Assembly (NCBI RefSeq): GCF_032884065.1
Contig: NC_088872.1
Location: 38,547,132-38,611,131 of the forward strand
Source of the DNA: Artemia franciscana
Taxonomy: Eukaryota > Arthropoda > Branchiopoda > Anostraca > Artemiidae
Reading direction: 5' to 3'
Length of the DNA stretch: 64,000 nucleotides
In this document: one piece after another, positions 1 through 12,124 of the stretch
Position numbering within the stretch: the stretch's first letter is position 1
Layout of the letters: every line of letters starts with the position of its first letter
Notes under the pieces: model-generated
What the model saw: the letters and a program-made list of their open reading frames with translations, nothing else
What the model was told of the DNA's origin: nothing
Databases searched by the model: none
Translations under genes and position numbers: made by a program

Positions 1-279
1 ATAGTATGTTGCGTCACCATGTCAGATTTATAATAAGAAAAATATTTGTAGGTATGATATATTTATGTTGAAAGAAAAAAAGAGTAAAATAGGTTCGTAT
101 TTTTTATTATTTTTTTTTGCTGGGAGGGAAGAGTAGATTTATGTCACTATATTGCGGTATGAATTTTCAAATACTGTATTTAATGGCCTTGTTCTGTTTA
201 CAATAAATATTTCTATGGGGTTTTAGAAACACCAGTTCGAGGTTGCCATTGAATTAAGGCCTGTGGCCCCTACCAGTGT
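1..279. other. No gene seen
   Basis: AT-rich sequence without a long open frame, splice-supported exon or clear repeat. It runs directly into the single repeat unit that begins near 280. Confidence 0.5.
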
Positions 280-605
280 CCCTTTTAAATTACGAGGGGA
301 TTTAATATACGAGCTCTGAGACACGACATCTATCTAATAATCAAATTCCATCGAGATCCGATCAGCCGTTCTTAAGTTAAAAATGCTTCATTCTTTCAAG
401 TTTTCCCGAATTAACCGTCCCCCCACTCCCCCCCAGATGATCAAATTGGGGAAACGACTGTTTCTAATTTAATCTAGTCTGGTTCCTGATACGCCTGCCA
501 AATTTGATCGTCGTAGCTTATCTGGAAGTGCCTAAACTAGCAAAACCGGGACAGACAGATAGACCGACAGAACGACCGACAGAAGTTGCGATCGTTATAT
601 GTCAC
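280..605 (+). repeat. Single unit of the ~300-bp repeat family
   Basis: The unit carries the same ordered words as the long array at 6880-8926: GAGCTCTGAGACACGA, GAGATCCGATCA, a CT-rich run of C, then AGTGCCTAAACTAGCAAAAC and a closing TATATGTCACTT. Here only one unit is present and its end abuts the palindrome-headed element at 606. The array and this singleton share the same right end, so this looks like one mobile or satellite family with a variable number of internal units. No coding capacity is visible. Confidence 0.65.
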
Positions 606-2376
606 TTAATTAATATTAAATAAAAAAACTAGTTTTTTAAGCTGAAAGTAAGGAGCGACATTAAAACTTAAAATGAACAGAAATTACTCCTTATATGAAA
701 TGGATTTTCCTTTTCGCAAGCCCTTGCTCTTTACGCAAAAGTTTTTAATTGTTTTAAAAATTAGAATTGTGGCAAAGCGTCAAACTTTAGCGTAAAGAGC
801 GAGGGATTGCGGAGGGGAAAACCCATTTCATATACGGAGTAATTTCTGTTCGTTTTAAGTTTTAATGTCGCTCCTTACTTTCAGTCAAAAAAACTAGTTT
901 TTTATTTAATTTCTGAACGTTTTTGAATTATTGCATGTTTGATTTTGGCTCTCCGCACATAAATTATTAAAAATGAAATTTGCAGAATAATTCTTTTTTT
1001 GGCTTAATGGCTTTCTCTGAATTTTTATCAGACGATTTTGAGAAATAAGGGGTGGGGAAGGAGGCATAGTTGCCCTCCAAATTTTCGGTTACTTAAAAAG
1101 GTAACTAGAATCTTAATTTTTAACGAACATTTTTATTAGTAAAAAATATACGTAACTTAAGAATTAACTTGAGTAACAAACTTTTATATTCTTGTATTTT
1201 TATTATGTATATGAGGGGGTTTGTCTCCTCGTTAATACCTCGCTCTTTATACTAAATCTCAAGTTTTGTTCCAATTCTTTAAGAATGACCCCTGAATCAG
1301 AAAGACCGTAGAATAAGTAGTTGAAATTACTAAAAATATTTTAGCATAAAGAGCAATGTATTTATCTCCTCCTAAATACCTCGCTCTTCATGCTAAAGTG
1401 TTTTTAGAACCCCTCATATGCTTACTGATCTTTGTTCGTTTTAAGTTTTAGTGCTACTCCTTACTTTCAATTGAAAAAACTTTTTCAGGTTTATTTTTTC
1501 ATTGTTTTTTTTTTATAGTAATGCTTGAAAATCCTGCACCCTTTTCATTGAGTTTCCCTTCCCCCAGGACATATTCCTCCAAGGAAATATCCTCCCAAAT
1601 AGCCCCCTCCCCTCAAAACAACCCCCCAAACCAAAAGAATCCCCCTGAAAACGTCTGTACACTTCCCAATAACCATTACTGTATGTAAACATTGGTCAAA
1701 GTTAATAACTTGCAGCCCCTCCCCCATGGACTGTGGGGGAGTAAGTCATCCCCAAAGACATAGTTATTATGGTTTTTGACTATGCGGAACAAAATGGCTA
1801 TCTCAAAATTTTGATCCGTTGGCTTTGGGAAAAATGAGCGTGGGAGGGGACCTAGGTTCCCTCCAATTTGTTTGATCACTTAAAAGGGGTACTAGAACGT
1901 TTCATTTTCATTAGAATGAACCCTCTTGTGACATTCTAGGACCACTTGGTCGATACGATAACCCCTGGAAAAAAAACAACAAAAAAAACAGCAACAAACA
2001 AACAAATAAACACGCACCCGTGATCTATCTTGTGGCAAAAAATATGGAATTCCACATTTTCGTAGATAGAAGCTTGAAATTTTGGCTTTAGGGTTTTCTG
2101 ATACGCTGAATACGATGGTGTGATTGTTGTAAAGATTCTATGACTTTTAGGGGTTGTTTTCCCCTATTTTCCAAAATAAGGTAAATTTTCTTAGGCTCGT
2201 AACTTTTGATGACAAAGACTAAATTTTATGAAACTTATATATTTAAAATCAGCATAAAAATTTGATTCTTTTTATGTATCTTTTAGCATCAAAATGTCGA
2301 TTTTTAGAGTATGGTTTACCATTGATCCGGGTCGCTCCTTACTACAGTTCGTTACCACGAACTGTATGATCAAGTG
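606..2376 (+). mobile_element. Palindrome-headed non-autonomous element, copy 1
   Basis: The left end is a long inverted repeat (613-910). The right end is a conserved block closing with GTCGCTCCTTACTACAG and GTTACCACGAACTG. The 12-mer GTAAGGAGCGAC stands near the left end (648-659) and its reverse complement near the right end (2331-2342), a short terminal-inverted-repeat-like arrangement. Six further copies or partial copies occur in this window in both orientations, and they align through internal words such as CTTTGGGAAAAATGAGCG and GAGGGGCTGCAAG. Short open frames inside are not conserved between copies, so it is probably non-coding and mobilised in trans. Class unknown; a large MITE or foldback DNA element is the best guess. 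Confidence 0.65.
613..910. repeat. Long imperfect palindrome
   Basis: Left arm from ATTAAATAAAAAAACTAG through GAAAGTAAGGAGCGACATT to a word matching TTTACGCAAAAG. The right arm repeats these in reverse complement, ending CTAGTTTTTTATTTAAT. Arms are about 110 bases around a loop near 745-775. Equivalent hairpins occur at 16500-16790, 35140-35445 and 60545-60855. Confidence 0.8.
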
Positions 2377-5142
2377 CCGTTAAAACGCATTTCAAAAATA
2401 GACGGCCTATCTGTATAGAAGTTTACATTTTAAGTTGTTTTATTATTTAAAAATACTAACTGATTGTTCAGTTTTAAGAAATTGGAACAATGAACCATCT
2501 TAGGTTATTTTTGGAATAATATTTTGGTAGATATGAAAGGTAAGACCTATCTTTGAAAAGTAAACTTGTAGTTTCTTGGCCATTTGTAGACTGTCAGACT
2601 AGGCTAGGCCAAGCAATTATAAAGTGTGTTTTATTCTGAGAACAGATCTATTTTCAAAGATTGTAAAAATTCTCTCTTATCTAGAATATTTTTTTTAGCT
2701 CTTCCATAGCTTAGTTTTGGTTCACTTTATCAGGCTCATAAAGTGAGGCTAAGCTTCTGTGGCAATTTAGGTACAGGCTATGCCTATTAGCTTTCATAAA
2801 GTTAAGTGCCTCTGTTTATTGTTTTTGGTGGAATTCTAGATAAGGATATTTCTCTATCTTGGAAAGTCAGCTTATTCAAGGAAGATAAAATACCAAAAAA
2901 ATGAGTCTATAGCCTCAATGACTCTTGGAAGGTATTTTGAAATTGGCTAGCCTACAGGTTAGTGACCTTTGATGACCTCTTACAACCCTTGTGTTAAAAA
3001 GTGAAGCCATAAGAATATATTTTCTACACAACTTCAAACAAGGCAAAAGGAAAGTAGGTTATTTTGAGCCTTAGGCCTGTACTTTTGCTCAATCCTTTTT
3101 TATAAGGTTTAAAAAATGAATGTTTAAAAAATGAATATATAAATATATTCATTAAGTTTAATAAAAATTTTTTTAGCATAGGTTAAGCTAACCAATGGGC
3201 TAATTAGACTGGTTCTATTTTAGTGGTTTGCCTCTTCCAAAAGAAACACTTTAAAATTCATAAAACTGCTTTTAAAATTTAAAAATCCTAAATATGTACT
3301 TAAAATCATTCCCCCCCTCTCTAATGTTTAAATTTCTAGCTAAAATGATAAATTTGTAGTTTACAACCTAATTTAGCTAGGATAAAAGCAAATACATCAG
3401 TTGATGCCTTTTTTTTGTTATATCTTAGGCAAATTGCATTTTAGCTCTTAATAGGCTAAAAGGGCTTAAAACAGGCCATAGTAAATAAAAGTTTAAAAAT
3501 GAGCTTCAAAGAAAATTTGATTTGTGATAAAAGATTGCCATAATTAATTTTTTTTTTCATTAGGCTAGTCTTCATAGGCCTAGTAAAATGCTATTACAAA
3601 AACAAATTTAAATAAATTAAAACGAGTAAAGAACCCTATAAAATGATGTAAGTTTTGGTTTGACATGCATTTTTTGGGGGTTTTCAGGCTCTTTTAAAAT
3701 ATCTAAAAATTTGTTTCCATAATAACATATTAGACTACTATTAAGATTAAATCCCTAGAATAATTCCTATTCATGAATTAGCTACAAATGGCAATTTTTC
3801 TCACTAGGCAGTTTTTTTAAATAAGTTTTAAACTTCTTGTTAGCCTACTATGAATTGTTTACCTTTTGGGACACCATTAAAGACTCAAAATGTAATTTGC
3901 CACAGAAGAAATGGTTCACTTGTGAATCAGCATAAGAAAAGATGGTAAAATTCTAGTTAATTGACTTCTTGCTATCTCAGAAAGGGTTTAGGTTAGGAAA
4001 ATGAAACTTTCAGGAATGAATCTACAGACTAAAGTATGTCCTGGGAAGGTATTTTGAAGCAACTGCCTCCACTCTTTCTCCCTCTAGAGGGCCCTGACCT
4101 TTGATGACCTTTAAAAATATGTGTGTTATAAAAGTGAAACCTTGCAAAATAGATCTTCTGCTTAAGTGAAGTGCAACAAAATTGTTTTCAGCTTCATAAC
4201 TTTGTTCAATTCCATTTTATAAGGTTTTAAAGATATACAAATACATTTCCTGAATTTTGAAAAAAAAAACACTGACATGTCTCAAAATTCTACTCAAATA
4301 ACAGGAATTGCATTTTCAGAACTAAAGGCAGAGAAAAAGCAACTAGTAACTGAAAATTACAGTAAAATGTTGTTTTGTCAAAATTTCAATTGGTCATCAT
4401 TCACCTGTCATGTAGGCAAATTTCAGGGCCCTGTCATGTAGGCAAAAGTCAATTAACTAGAATTTTACCAAAAGGATATCAAGTTAGGCATATATATTCA
4501 CTTTCACCCTAGGTAAACCATATTATAAGATACAAATTTACTGCCACAATTGTGTATTCTCTATAAATTTTCCCATTGCTTGATACAGCTGATATTGCTT
4601 ATTTTGCTATTAAATTAGTGTAAAGAAAAGAGTCATATAAGAAAAATTCATTGTGTATACACAATCCAGGATATACTTTTGACCACTGGGATAGGGGTAA
4701 AGTGATATGCTTTTAGAAATAATTTCAGTAAGCATTTTAGTATTTTTAAAAGTACTTTTCAGAATTTTGTATAAACCTATAGTTAGGCCTATTGAGAAGG
4801 AAACCTGCTAATAAAAGACTTCTTACTTTAAAGTGTGCAAAAATTGGAGCTAATACATTTTAATATATTTCCACTATACTTTACTTCTCTCCCTCAATTA
4901 TATATTTCTAATTATATGTAGTTAACAGCCAAAGATTTCTCATGTGTTTTGCCATGCATCGCCCTTGTTTTAATCTTTGTACCCATAAATTGAATCAACA
5001 CTTACAAAATCAAGTTGAAAAACACATGACATATTTATAATTTAGGCTACATATTTGTCCAATTTGACTGGTTCTTGACAAAGCTAGGTGTATTAGTGTT
5101 ACCAAAGGTCAGTGGCATACTTATGATTTCTGTTGTAGCTAA
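2377..5142. other. No gene seen; diverged repeat pair
   Basis: No exon or RNA gene recognised in 2.8 kb of AT-rich sequence. Two stretches, about 2860-3120 and 3960-4250, share the order GGAAGGTATTTTGAA, GACCTTTGATGACCT, a GTGTTA word and AAAAGTGAA, so they are diverged copies of one sequence in the same orientation. Confidence 0.45.
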
Positions 5143-5983
5143 ACTACTACTACTAACAACTCACTGCATTACCAAGCTGCCTGAGGGCAAATCTGTCTTT
5201 ATGTCATCCTCCCACCTAACAACAGACAATCTGCTTTCTGTTTAACCCTAGATGGTTGGCTGTATAGCACAATCTTCAGCAATCTGTCATCCTTCATCTG
5301 CAGAGTGTGCCCTAGCCATCTCAACCATAGGCAATTTCTCTGGAAAACATCTAGCAAGGCTTCATCTGCTTTTTGGAGCACACATGCTTCAGACCCATAT
5401 TTGACCACTGCCATCACTGTAGCTTCCAATATCCTAATCTTGGTTTGTAGACTTATCTTCCTATTCTTCCAAATGCTTTTTTTAACTGTGAAAAACACCT
5501 TGAGCCTTGGCTATTCTACTTTTAACATTTTCACTGCTTCTGCTGTCTTTACTAGTAATATGACCAAATTAAGTAAAGCTGTCCACCTGATCAATCTTTT
5601 TGTTACCCAACATCACCTTTTCATCTTCACTTGTTCCTAGCCTTAGGACTTAGTCTTCTTAACATTAATTTTCAAACCTATTCTAGCATCATGAACTTGC
5701 AAAACCTTTAAAAGGTCATTCATTTTGCTCACACTTTCATCTAGCATGCTTAAATCATCAGTATAATGTAAGTCCAGGAGAGCTTTTCCTCCCCATTTGA
5801 TTTTGCTAAGGTTAAGGTGATTGCCTTTCCTGTGTTCCTTAAGATGAAGTCCAAAAAAAAGGATCCATATAAAGAGGATAGAACACAACACTGCTGAACT
5901 CCTGATTTAATATGGAACCAGCTGCTAACCACATTTCCTACCTTGACTGCTGCAGTGTTATTCTTGTACATAGCTCTTGTCAC
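5143..5983 (-). pseudogene. Non-LTR retrotransposon (LINE) reverse transcriptase remnant
   Basis: On the minus strand, short frames give successive parts of a LINE reverse transcriptase. First comes a fingers/palm piece (5750-5983) with WFHIKSGVQQCCVLSSLYG, corresponding to the KSGVRQGCVLSP motif. Next is the catalytic region (5643-5891) with YTDDLSMLDES, the YADD box with A replaced by T, and LKINVKKTKS. Last is the thumb and C-terminal part (5199-5498) with TKIRILEATVMAVVKYGSE. Frame changes and stops separate them, so it is dead. The element ends near 5143 in a short AGT repeat tail typical of some LINE 3' ends, and its 3' leader words recur at 63708-63935. Clade uncertain, probably RTE- or I-related. 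Confidence 0.8.
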
Positions 5984-6879
5984 TTTAGTTTATTTATCTG
6001 GTATACCATACAAGGATAGATTTATCTTGGCTTTACTTTTATTTGATATGGCTTTCAAGTCTTTTAGCACCTCCACCAAGTTGATAGTTTCTTGGAAACC
6101 ATTGAATTACCTTAAGTCAATAATGATTAAACGTATCCAGAACTTTAAAGAACATAATGTAGTATAAAAAGGACCTGGATTGAAATCCTGAGGATTGGAG
6201 TCTGACTCTGACTTCTTGCCAACAAGAGAAATGCGATTAAGAATTTATTTTCACCCTTTTACTGCTCATCTTAAATTTTAATATGGCTTTAAACTTTTCA
6301 TTGAAAATGGTTTAAGTTTTTGAAAAACATCTAATGACCCCTCAAGTTTCCCTTCACGAATATACCAAAATGTTCAAGACAAACATGACTGGGTCATTGA
6401 AAAATCAGCTAATGTTTCGTTTTACGTGAATCGTCATTACAAAAAACACCACGTGGATGTTGTTAAGAAAAAAACCTTTCATTGTCATGGAAAAGAGAAA
6501 ATTTTGGCTAATGTTTCATTTTACGTGAAATGTCATTACAAAAACCTTACATAATGTCACTAAGAAAAAAAAACTATCCATTCTTTTTGGAAAAGGGAAA
6601 AAATTGGCTAATGTTTCGTCTTACGTGAGTTGTCATTAAGAAAAAAAAAACTTACGTGAATGTCGTTACGAAAAAAAGCCTTTCTAATGTCTTAGAAAAG
6701 AGAAAAAATTTGCAAATGTTTCTGCTTATGGGATTTGTCATTACAACAAGAGCTAAGAGCTCATATGACACTTGTGACGAGGCGAGAAGAGCTAAGAGCC
6801 AAGAGATCATATGGTATGAGCTCTAACAAAATTCTATGAATCAATAGATTGATTTAAAAAGGAAAATAAGAGGCTTAAC
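5984..6879. other. No gene seen; short degenerate tandem motif
   Basis: From about 6400 to 6740 a motif resembling TTGGCTAATGTTTCGTTTTACGT followed by a TGTCATTA word and poly-A recurs about four times with a spacing near 110 bases. Nothing coding is recognised. Confidence 0.5.
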
Positions 6880-8926
6880 GCCGGTCAGGATTTAAAATAA
6901 GAGCTCTGAGTCACGATTCCCTTCTATATATCAAAATTCATTAAGATCCGATCACCCACTCGTAAGTTATAAATACCTAATTTTTTCTAATTTTTCCTCT
7001 CCCTTTAGCCCCAGATGGTCGAATCTGGGAAAACGACTTTATCAAGTCAAATTGTGCAGCTCCCTGACACGCCTACCAATTTTAATCGTCCTAGCACGTC
7101 CAGAAGCACCAAACTCGCCAAATCACTGAACCCCTCCCCCAACTCCCCCAAAGAGAGCGAATCCAGTACGATTCTGTCAATCACATATCAAGGACATTTG
7201 TTTATTCTATCCACCAAGCTTCATCCCGATTCCTCCACTCCAAGTGTTTTTCCAAGATTTCCCCCTCCAACTCCCTCCAATGTCAAGAGATCTGGTTGGG
7301 ATTCGAAATAAGAGCTCTGAGACATGAATTCCTTCTAAAAATCAAATTTCATTAAGATCCAATCATCTATTCGTAAGATAAAAATACCCCAATTTTCACG
7401 TTTTCCAAGAATTCCGGTTTCCCCCTCCAACTCCCCCCAATGTCACAGGATCTGGTAGGAATTTAAAATTAGAACTTTAAAGCACAAAATCCTTCTAAAT
7501 ATCAACTTTCATTAAGATCTGGTCACCCTTTCGTAAGTTACAAATACCTCAATTTTCAAAATTACCCCCCCCCCCAATTCCACCAAAGAGAGCAGATCCG
7601 GTCCGGTTATGTCAGTCATGTATCTTAGACAGGTTTCTGTTCTTCCCATCCATTTTTATCCTGATCTCACCGCTTTAAGTATTTTCTAAGATTTCCGGTT
7701 CCTCCAACTGCCCCCCCCCTCCCCCAATTACGCTTGATCCGGTTGAGATTTAAAATAAGAGATCTAAGTTACGAGGTCCTTCTAAATATGAAGTTTCATG
7801 AAGATCCGATCACTCCTTCGTAAGTTAAAATACGTCATTTTTTCTTATTTTTCAGAATTAGACCCCCCCCCCATAGAGCGCATCCGTTCCAATTATGTAA
7901 ATCACGTATGTAAGACTTCTGCTCTTATTTTTCCCACCAAGTTTCATCCCGATCCCTCCAATCTAAGTGTTTTCCATGATTTTAGGTTCCCCCAGCCCAA
8001 ACTTCCCCCAATGTCACCAGATCCGGTCAGGATTTAAAATAAGAGCTTTGAGACACGATATCTTTCTAAATATCAAATTTCATTGAGATCCGATCGCCCG
8101 TTCATAAGTTAAAAATACCTCATTTTTTCTAATTTTTCAGAATTAACCCCTCTCCCAACTACCCCAAAGAGAGCGGATCCGTTCCGGTTATGTCAATCAT
8201 GTATCTAGGACTTGTGCTTATTTTTCCCACCAAGTTTCATCCCGATCCCTCCACTCTAAGTTTTTTCCAAGTTTTAGGTTTCCCCCTCCAACTCCCCCCC
8301 CCCCAATGTCACCAGATCTGGTCGGGATTTAAAATAAGAGCTCTAAGACACCTTATCCTTCTAAATATTACATTTCATTGAGATTCGATCACCCGTTCGT
8401 AAGTTAAAAATACCTCATTTTTTTAATTTTTCAGAATTACCCCCCCCCCCCCGCCCCCCAACCACCCCAAAGAGAGCAGATCCGTTCCGGTTATGTCAAT
8501 CATGTATCTAGGACTTGTGCTTATTTCTTCCACCAAGTTTCATCCCGATCCCTCCACTCTAAGTATTTTCCAAGATTTTAGGTTTCCCCCTCCAATATAC
8601 CCCCCCCCCCAATGTCACCAGATCCGGTCGGGATTTAAAATAACAGCTCTGAGACACGATATCCTTCCAAACATCAAATTTCATTAAGATCTGATCAACA
8701 GTTCGTAAGTTAAAAATACTTCAATTTTTTCCGAATTAACCGGCCCCCCACTCCCCCCAGATGGTCAAATTGGGAAAGTGACTATTTTTAATTTAAGCTG
8801 GCCCCGTCCCTGATACGCCCACCAAATTTCATCGTCCTAGCTTACCTGGAAGTGCCTAAAGTAGCAAAACCAGGACCGACAGAATTGGTGATTGCTATAT
8901 GTCACTTGGTTAATACCAAGTGACAT
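6880..8926 (+). repeat. Tandem array of ~300-bp units
   Basis: The landmark resembling GATCCGATCA recurs near 6946, 7356, 7514, 7803, 8086, 8381 and 8687, giving seven units mostly 283-306 bases apart, with one long and one short interval. Each full unit has ATTTAAAATAAGAGCTCTGA, the landmark, TTCGTAAGTTAAAAATACC, a poly-C run, AAAGAGAGCGGATCC, ATGTCAATCATGTATC and TTTCATCCCGATCCC. Frames of 60-98 residues running through the units are by-products of the repeat. The last unit ends in a perfect 28-base palindrome at 8899-8926 (12-base arms around TAAT). The closing block matches the singleton at 280-605. Confidence 0.85.
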
Positions 8927-8929
8927 AAA

Positions 8930-9208
8930 AACCTTACCAAGACCTTTATTGATTGCAAGGGAAAATCTGTTATTCAAAACCGGAAGAGAGCGCGCGATTT
9001 GTTGACCAAAAGGTGCGGCTTTTATGCACTATTGTATTTTGTTTTTCAATGTTGTGGCTGTCCTTACAAGGAGTTTCTCAGCATTTACCTGGACAACCCT
9101 CACCTGAATGGTTTCATTGTGGAAAATGCACTTTCGGACCTTTATAATATGGATTTCAATGCCAAAAGAATAAAGTGCTCTAACAATTTTTGTATATTTG
9201 TTTGTTAA
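8930..9208 (+). pseudogene. Polinton/Maverick-type cysteine protease fragment (probable)
   Basis: An open frame reads from the palindrome at 8926 to TAA at 9206-9208. It contains TKRCGFYALLYFVFQCCG followed by PYKEFLSIYLDN. This matches the C-terminal part of adenain-like cysteine proteases of Polinton elements, where a catalytic Cys in CG(x)Y is followed by a CRG(Y)S-type turn. The N-terminal catalytic His region is absent, so this is a fragment, truncated where the tandem array begins. An AATAAA lies directly at the stop, with another about 25 bases on, which may be the element's own 3' end. A related Ulp1-like protease of another transposon is the alternative. Confidence 0.45.
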
Positions 9209-10104
9209 TAAAATGTGTTCACAAATAAAGTCACTTTTGTGTTCTTGAATAGATTTTCTTTAGATTTCTTCTTCTGGATGTAGAAGCTCATCGTCATCAT
9301 TACCGACAACAAGTAGTGGTGGTATTCATTTAGGTTCACTTTGTATTGATCTTGTAACGAAAGATCAGGGTCACATTTCCTACAATACAATGTGACTTCA
9401 CTCCTATTGTATCTTTTTCTGAAGTCAATGATACTTTTTCATTCATATTGTAATATTCACGTGTTTCAATTGACTTATTCGATGCAGTATCACACACAAA
9501 ATTATCAAATAAAGAACCGCTCTCCATAACTGCTAAATAAATTTAGTAGGCTTATATTCATAGTACCAATACATCCAGAAAAAAACAAAATCGATAGAAT
9601 ACATTTCTAATCCAATTATCCACCATCACTACTACCCATCCATCGACTAGGATCCCAGCTAATAGGGTCATTCTTCCTCTTCACTAAATTTTTGGAATAT
9701 CTAATTTATACCTTACCATCAATTTACTCATCCATTCTGAAAAAAATCTGACTTCATTCACAGGATTATGTATTTACACATAGGACTCTTAGGACACCTA
9801 GAATCTTTCAAATTTAAAACAGGGATATCTTCTTCACACTGCTTCATCACTAACTTTTCTGTGGTGACATCCCCCTTCACAAATATAACTTTAAAACCCA
9901 TAAAATCACACATAGCAGCAATTTCACTTTGAGCAAACATGAGACTAACCCCAGTGTCACAAAATGGCATTATTGGTCGTTCATACCAACCTTGTGTGTT
10001 AATGAATATCAATGTTGCATACCACCAGTTAGTTGAATACTTATGTAAATTACACTTCCGATGGTGGATGTCTATTTCTTAAAATTTTTATTCATCGCTT
10101 AAAA
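9209..10104. other. Unidentified; minus-strand ORF 9758-10012
   Basis: The minus strand has an 84-codon frame (9758-10012) with PFCDTGVSLMFAQSE, faintly like a retropepsin DTG box, and a weaker cysteine-containing frame at 9205-9390. I do not recognise either family. They may be further pieces of a decayed mobile element. Splice signals and polyadenylation context do not support a host exon. Confidence 0.3.
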
Positions 10105-10228
10105 CACATGGTTCGATCCCCGCCGCAGCAAGGTTGGGCGACAAGCTTGCTACTTGTTCCTGTAAGACACCCAGCAACTGAAACGTCAATTCGACGCCCT
10201 ATGCGCCAGCAATGGCTCTGGAGGATCT
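10105..10228 (+). mobile_element. tRNA-derived SINE fragment (probable)
   Basis: ACATGGTTCGATCCCCGCC at about 10105-10123 fits a Pol III B box (GGTTCGANNCC). It is followed by a GC-rich body (GCAAGGTTGGGCGAC, AATTCGACGCCCTATGCGCC) very unlike the AT-rich surroundings. The A-box half is missing, so the copy is 5'-truncated. It lies about 0.5 kb upstream of the first Trio-like exon. Confidence 0.45.
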
Positions 10229-10743
10229 TTATCCTTTTTTTTAAAACACATCCAAATATCAAGACACAATCAATATTAGCTATACTGACAAACTTTCTAT
10301 CAATAATTCCTGTCAATTGACATTTTCTTTCAAACTAGAACTATCAGAATTAATAAGCTATTTCATAAGAATAGGGGGATGGCATTGTCCTATGACTTCC
10401 ATTAATCCAGAAGGCAACGGTTATTTTGGGGGGTTGGTATTGGCCTATGGCTTCCCCGTAATTAAGAAAGCATTAGGTATTTGGGGGGATGACATTGTCA
10501 GTATTCACACAGCGGATACTACTACTGTCTGTAATTAATTTTCTACAACATTTCTTTTGTGCTTGGATTATTTTTGTATTACAGTGTTTGGGTTACATGG
10601 TATTATTTATCACAGACAGATATTACCAAATTGTTTGTAATCAAGCCTGTAATCATTTTCTAAAATACTTCGATCAATTATTATTTTCTCCTCCTTAAAT
10701 AGGTAGCATATCCTCATTATTAACTGTAAATATTTATTTGTAG

Positions 10744-10945
10744 TTGTGGGCAAACATGTACCTGGAGCAGGAGGACCACGGGCCTCTGATGTTTTGCCCC
10801 TTCTTGATGACAAATTAGCAATTTTGTCTGGCGGAAGAGACAAAAGGGGTGGTGCAATATTGACTTTTCCAGCATCTCCTAAAAGGGAAACTGCCAGACC
10901 GGATGATTATAGAAGACTTCTACAGTATCTGACCTCGATCCCAAG
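10744..10945 (+). CDS. Trio/Kalirin-like RhoGEF, SEC14-domain exon (first half)
   Basis: Internal exon of a Trio/Kalirin-type guanine-nucleotide exchange factor. Family members activate Rac/RhoG and RhoA through two DH-PH modules and steer axons and cell migration; the N-terminal SEC14/CRAL-TRIO domain precedes spectrin repeats and binds lipid. The exon follows a TTTATTTGTAG acceptor and ends before GTTAGT. Its translation includes VLPLLDDKLAILSGGRDKRG, then GAILTFP and LLQYLTSIP, matching the family's conserved LSGGRD(K/R)RGGPILTFP block. The first two bases complete a codon begun upstream. The exon ends after two bases of a Ser codon that is completed exactly by the exon at 18260. No upstream exon or start codon was found in the window. 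Trio is a better match than the related DBS/MCF2L SEC14 domain because of the second exon. Confidence 0.85.
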
Positions 10946-12124
10946 GTTAGTCTAGACAATATTCTTTATCCCTCCTGTATTCTATCTTTTTTAAAACCTA
11001 AATTAAAGTGCAATTGTTTTTTAGCTTTCTGCCATAATTTGAATGATTGTCAATAGTAATCTAGATTTTTTTTTGAACCCTGAAAAACTAGATGGAAGAT
11101 CAAATGACCCCTGACTTGAAAAAAAAAACTGAATACGCATTAACTCATCGCATAAAACGCTTAAGCATAAACTACGCATAAACACCACAAATACTACACC
11201 GTATTTCTAAACACTAGTATACAGAGACTAAAAATATTCCCGTTTGGAAACTCAAGATTATTTGGCTTCCAATCTTAAATTTAGTATTTTGCATTCTTTG
11301 CCAGTTAGGTAAGAATTTCCCTTTAAAAGGGAAAAAAGTTCTTTGTCATTTATTCATAATTTTTTCTTTAGTGGGCTGGAATTTTATTGGCTAATGAGCT
11401 TTAAATATAATTTCCAAGCTGATATGAATAAAAAAAGTCTGTTGATCCATTTTCAAACTCAAATTTGTTGGTACTTAGATTCTTTGGTCCAAGAAATTGT
11501 AAATGTTAATTTCAAACCGACAAAAGACAAAAAGTTTTTGGTCCGATCTCCCCCCCCCCCCTCCACCACACGTACACACGGACAAATTTGAGACCCTCTG
11601 GCACAGGAAACGATCTCTAAAATCTCCCAAGCCAATATGACAGAAACAGTGTTGGGTTGAATTTTGGGACCACTTTCTGGATTCCCAACCAATTTTATTT
11701 CTGTCTTGGATTGATGTCTCACCTAAAGACTTGAAAAAACTTGATACTTATACCTGTTAGACTATTGGAAAGACGTTCTAGAGACAATCTTCAAAGGTCG
11801 GATCATTCGTAGCTATCGACCAGATGAAAAAGGTCTTGAAAAAGGTTAAAATCATTGTGTCTACGATCAAGGGAACATGTGTTTTTGTTAACCAATACAA
11901 CAAGACCTTGCTGGTCGCCCATCTTTAAGTGACAATCTTCAAAAAGATAGAGAGAAATATAAGGAAGGAGAGAGAGAGAAAGAAAAACAAAAATAATGAA
12001 AGAGTGACATGTAGAGACAGAAAAGGGCACACAGAGAGAGAGAGAGAGCTCTCGTTAAGCATTTAACATTGCTCATACAGATGATTCCAATCGTGAGTAT
12101 TATTCCTTCGTAATTCTGTAATAG

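Noticed and set aside
7015-8687. Proline-rich frames of 63-98 residues repeating KFHPDPSTLS
   Set aside because: By-products of the 300-bp tandem unit, with frame breaks between units.
6880-8926. CRISPR-like regular repeat array
   Set aside because: Units are about 300 bases with no short repeat and unique spacer structure, in animal DNA.
10317-10538. Plus-strand frame just before the Trio-like exon
   Set aside because: Contains a short internal duplication (GGGGGATGGCATTGTC and GGGGGGATGACATTGTC), no splice sites and no Trio similarity.
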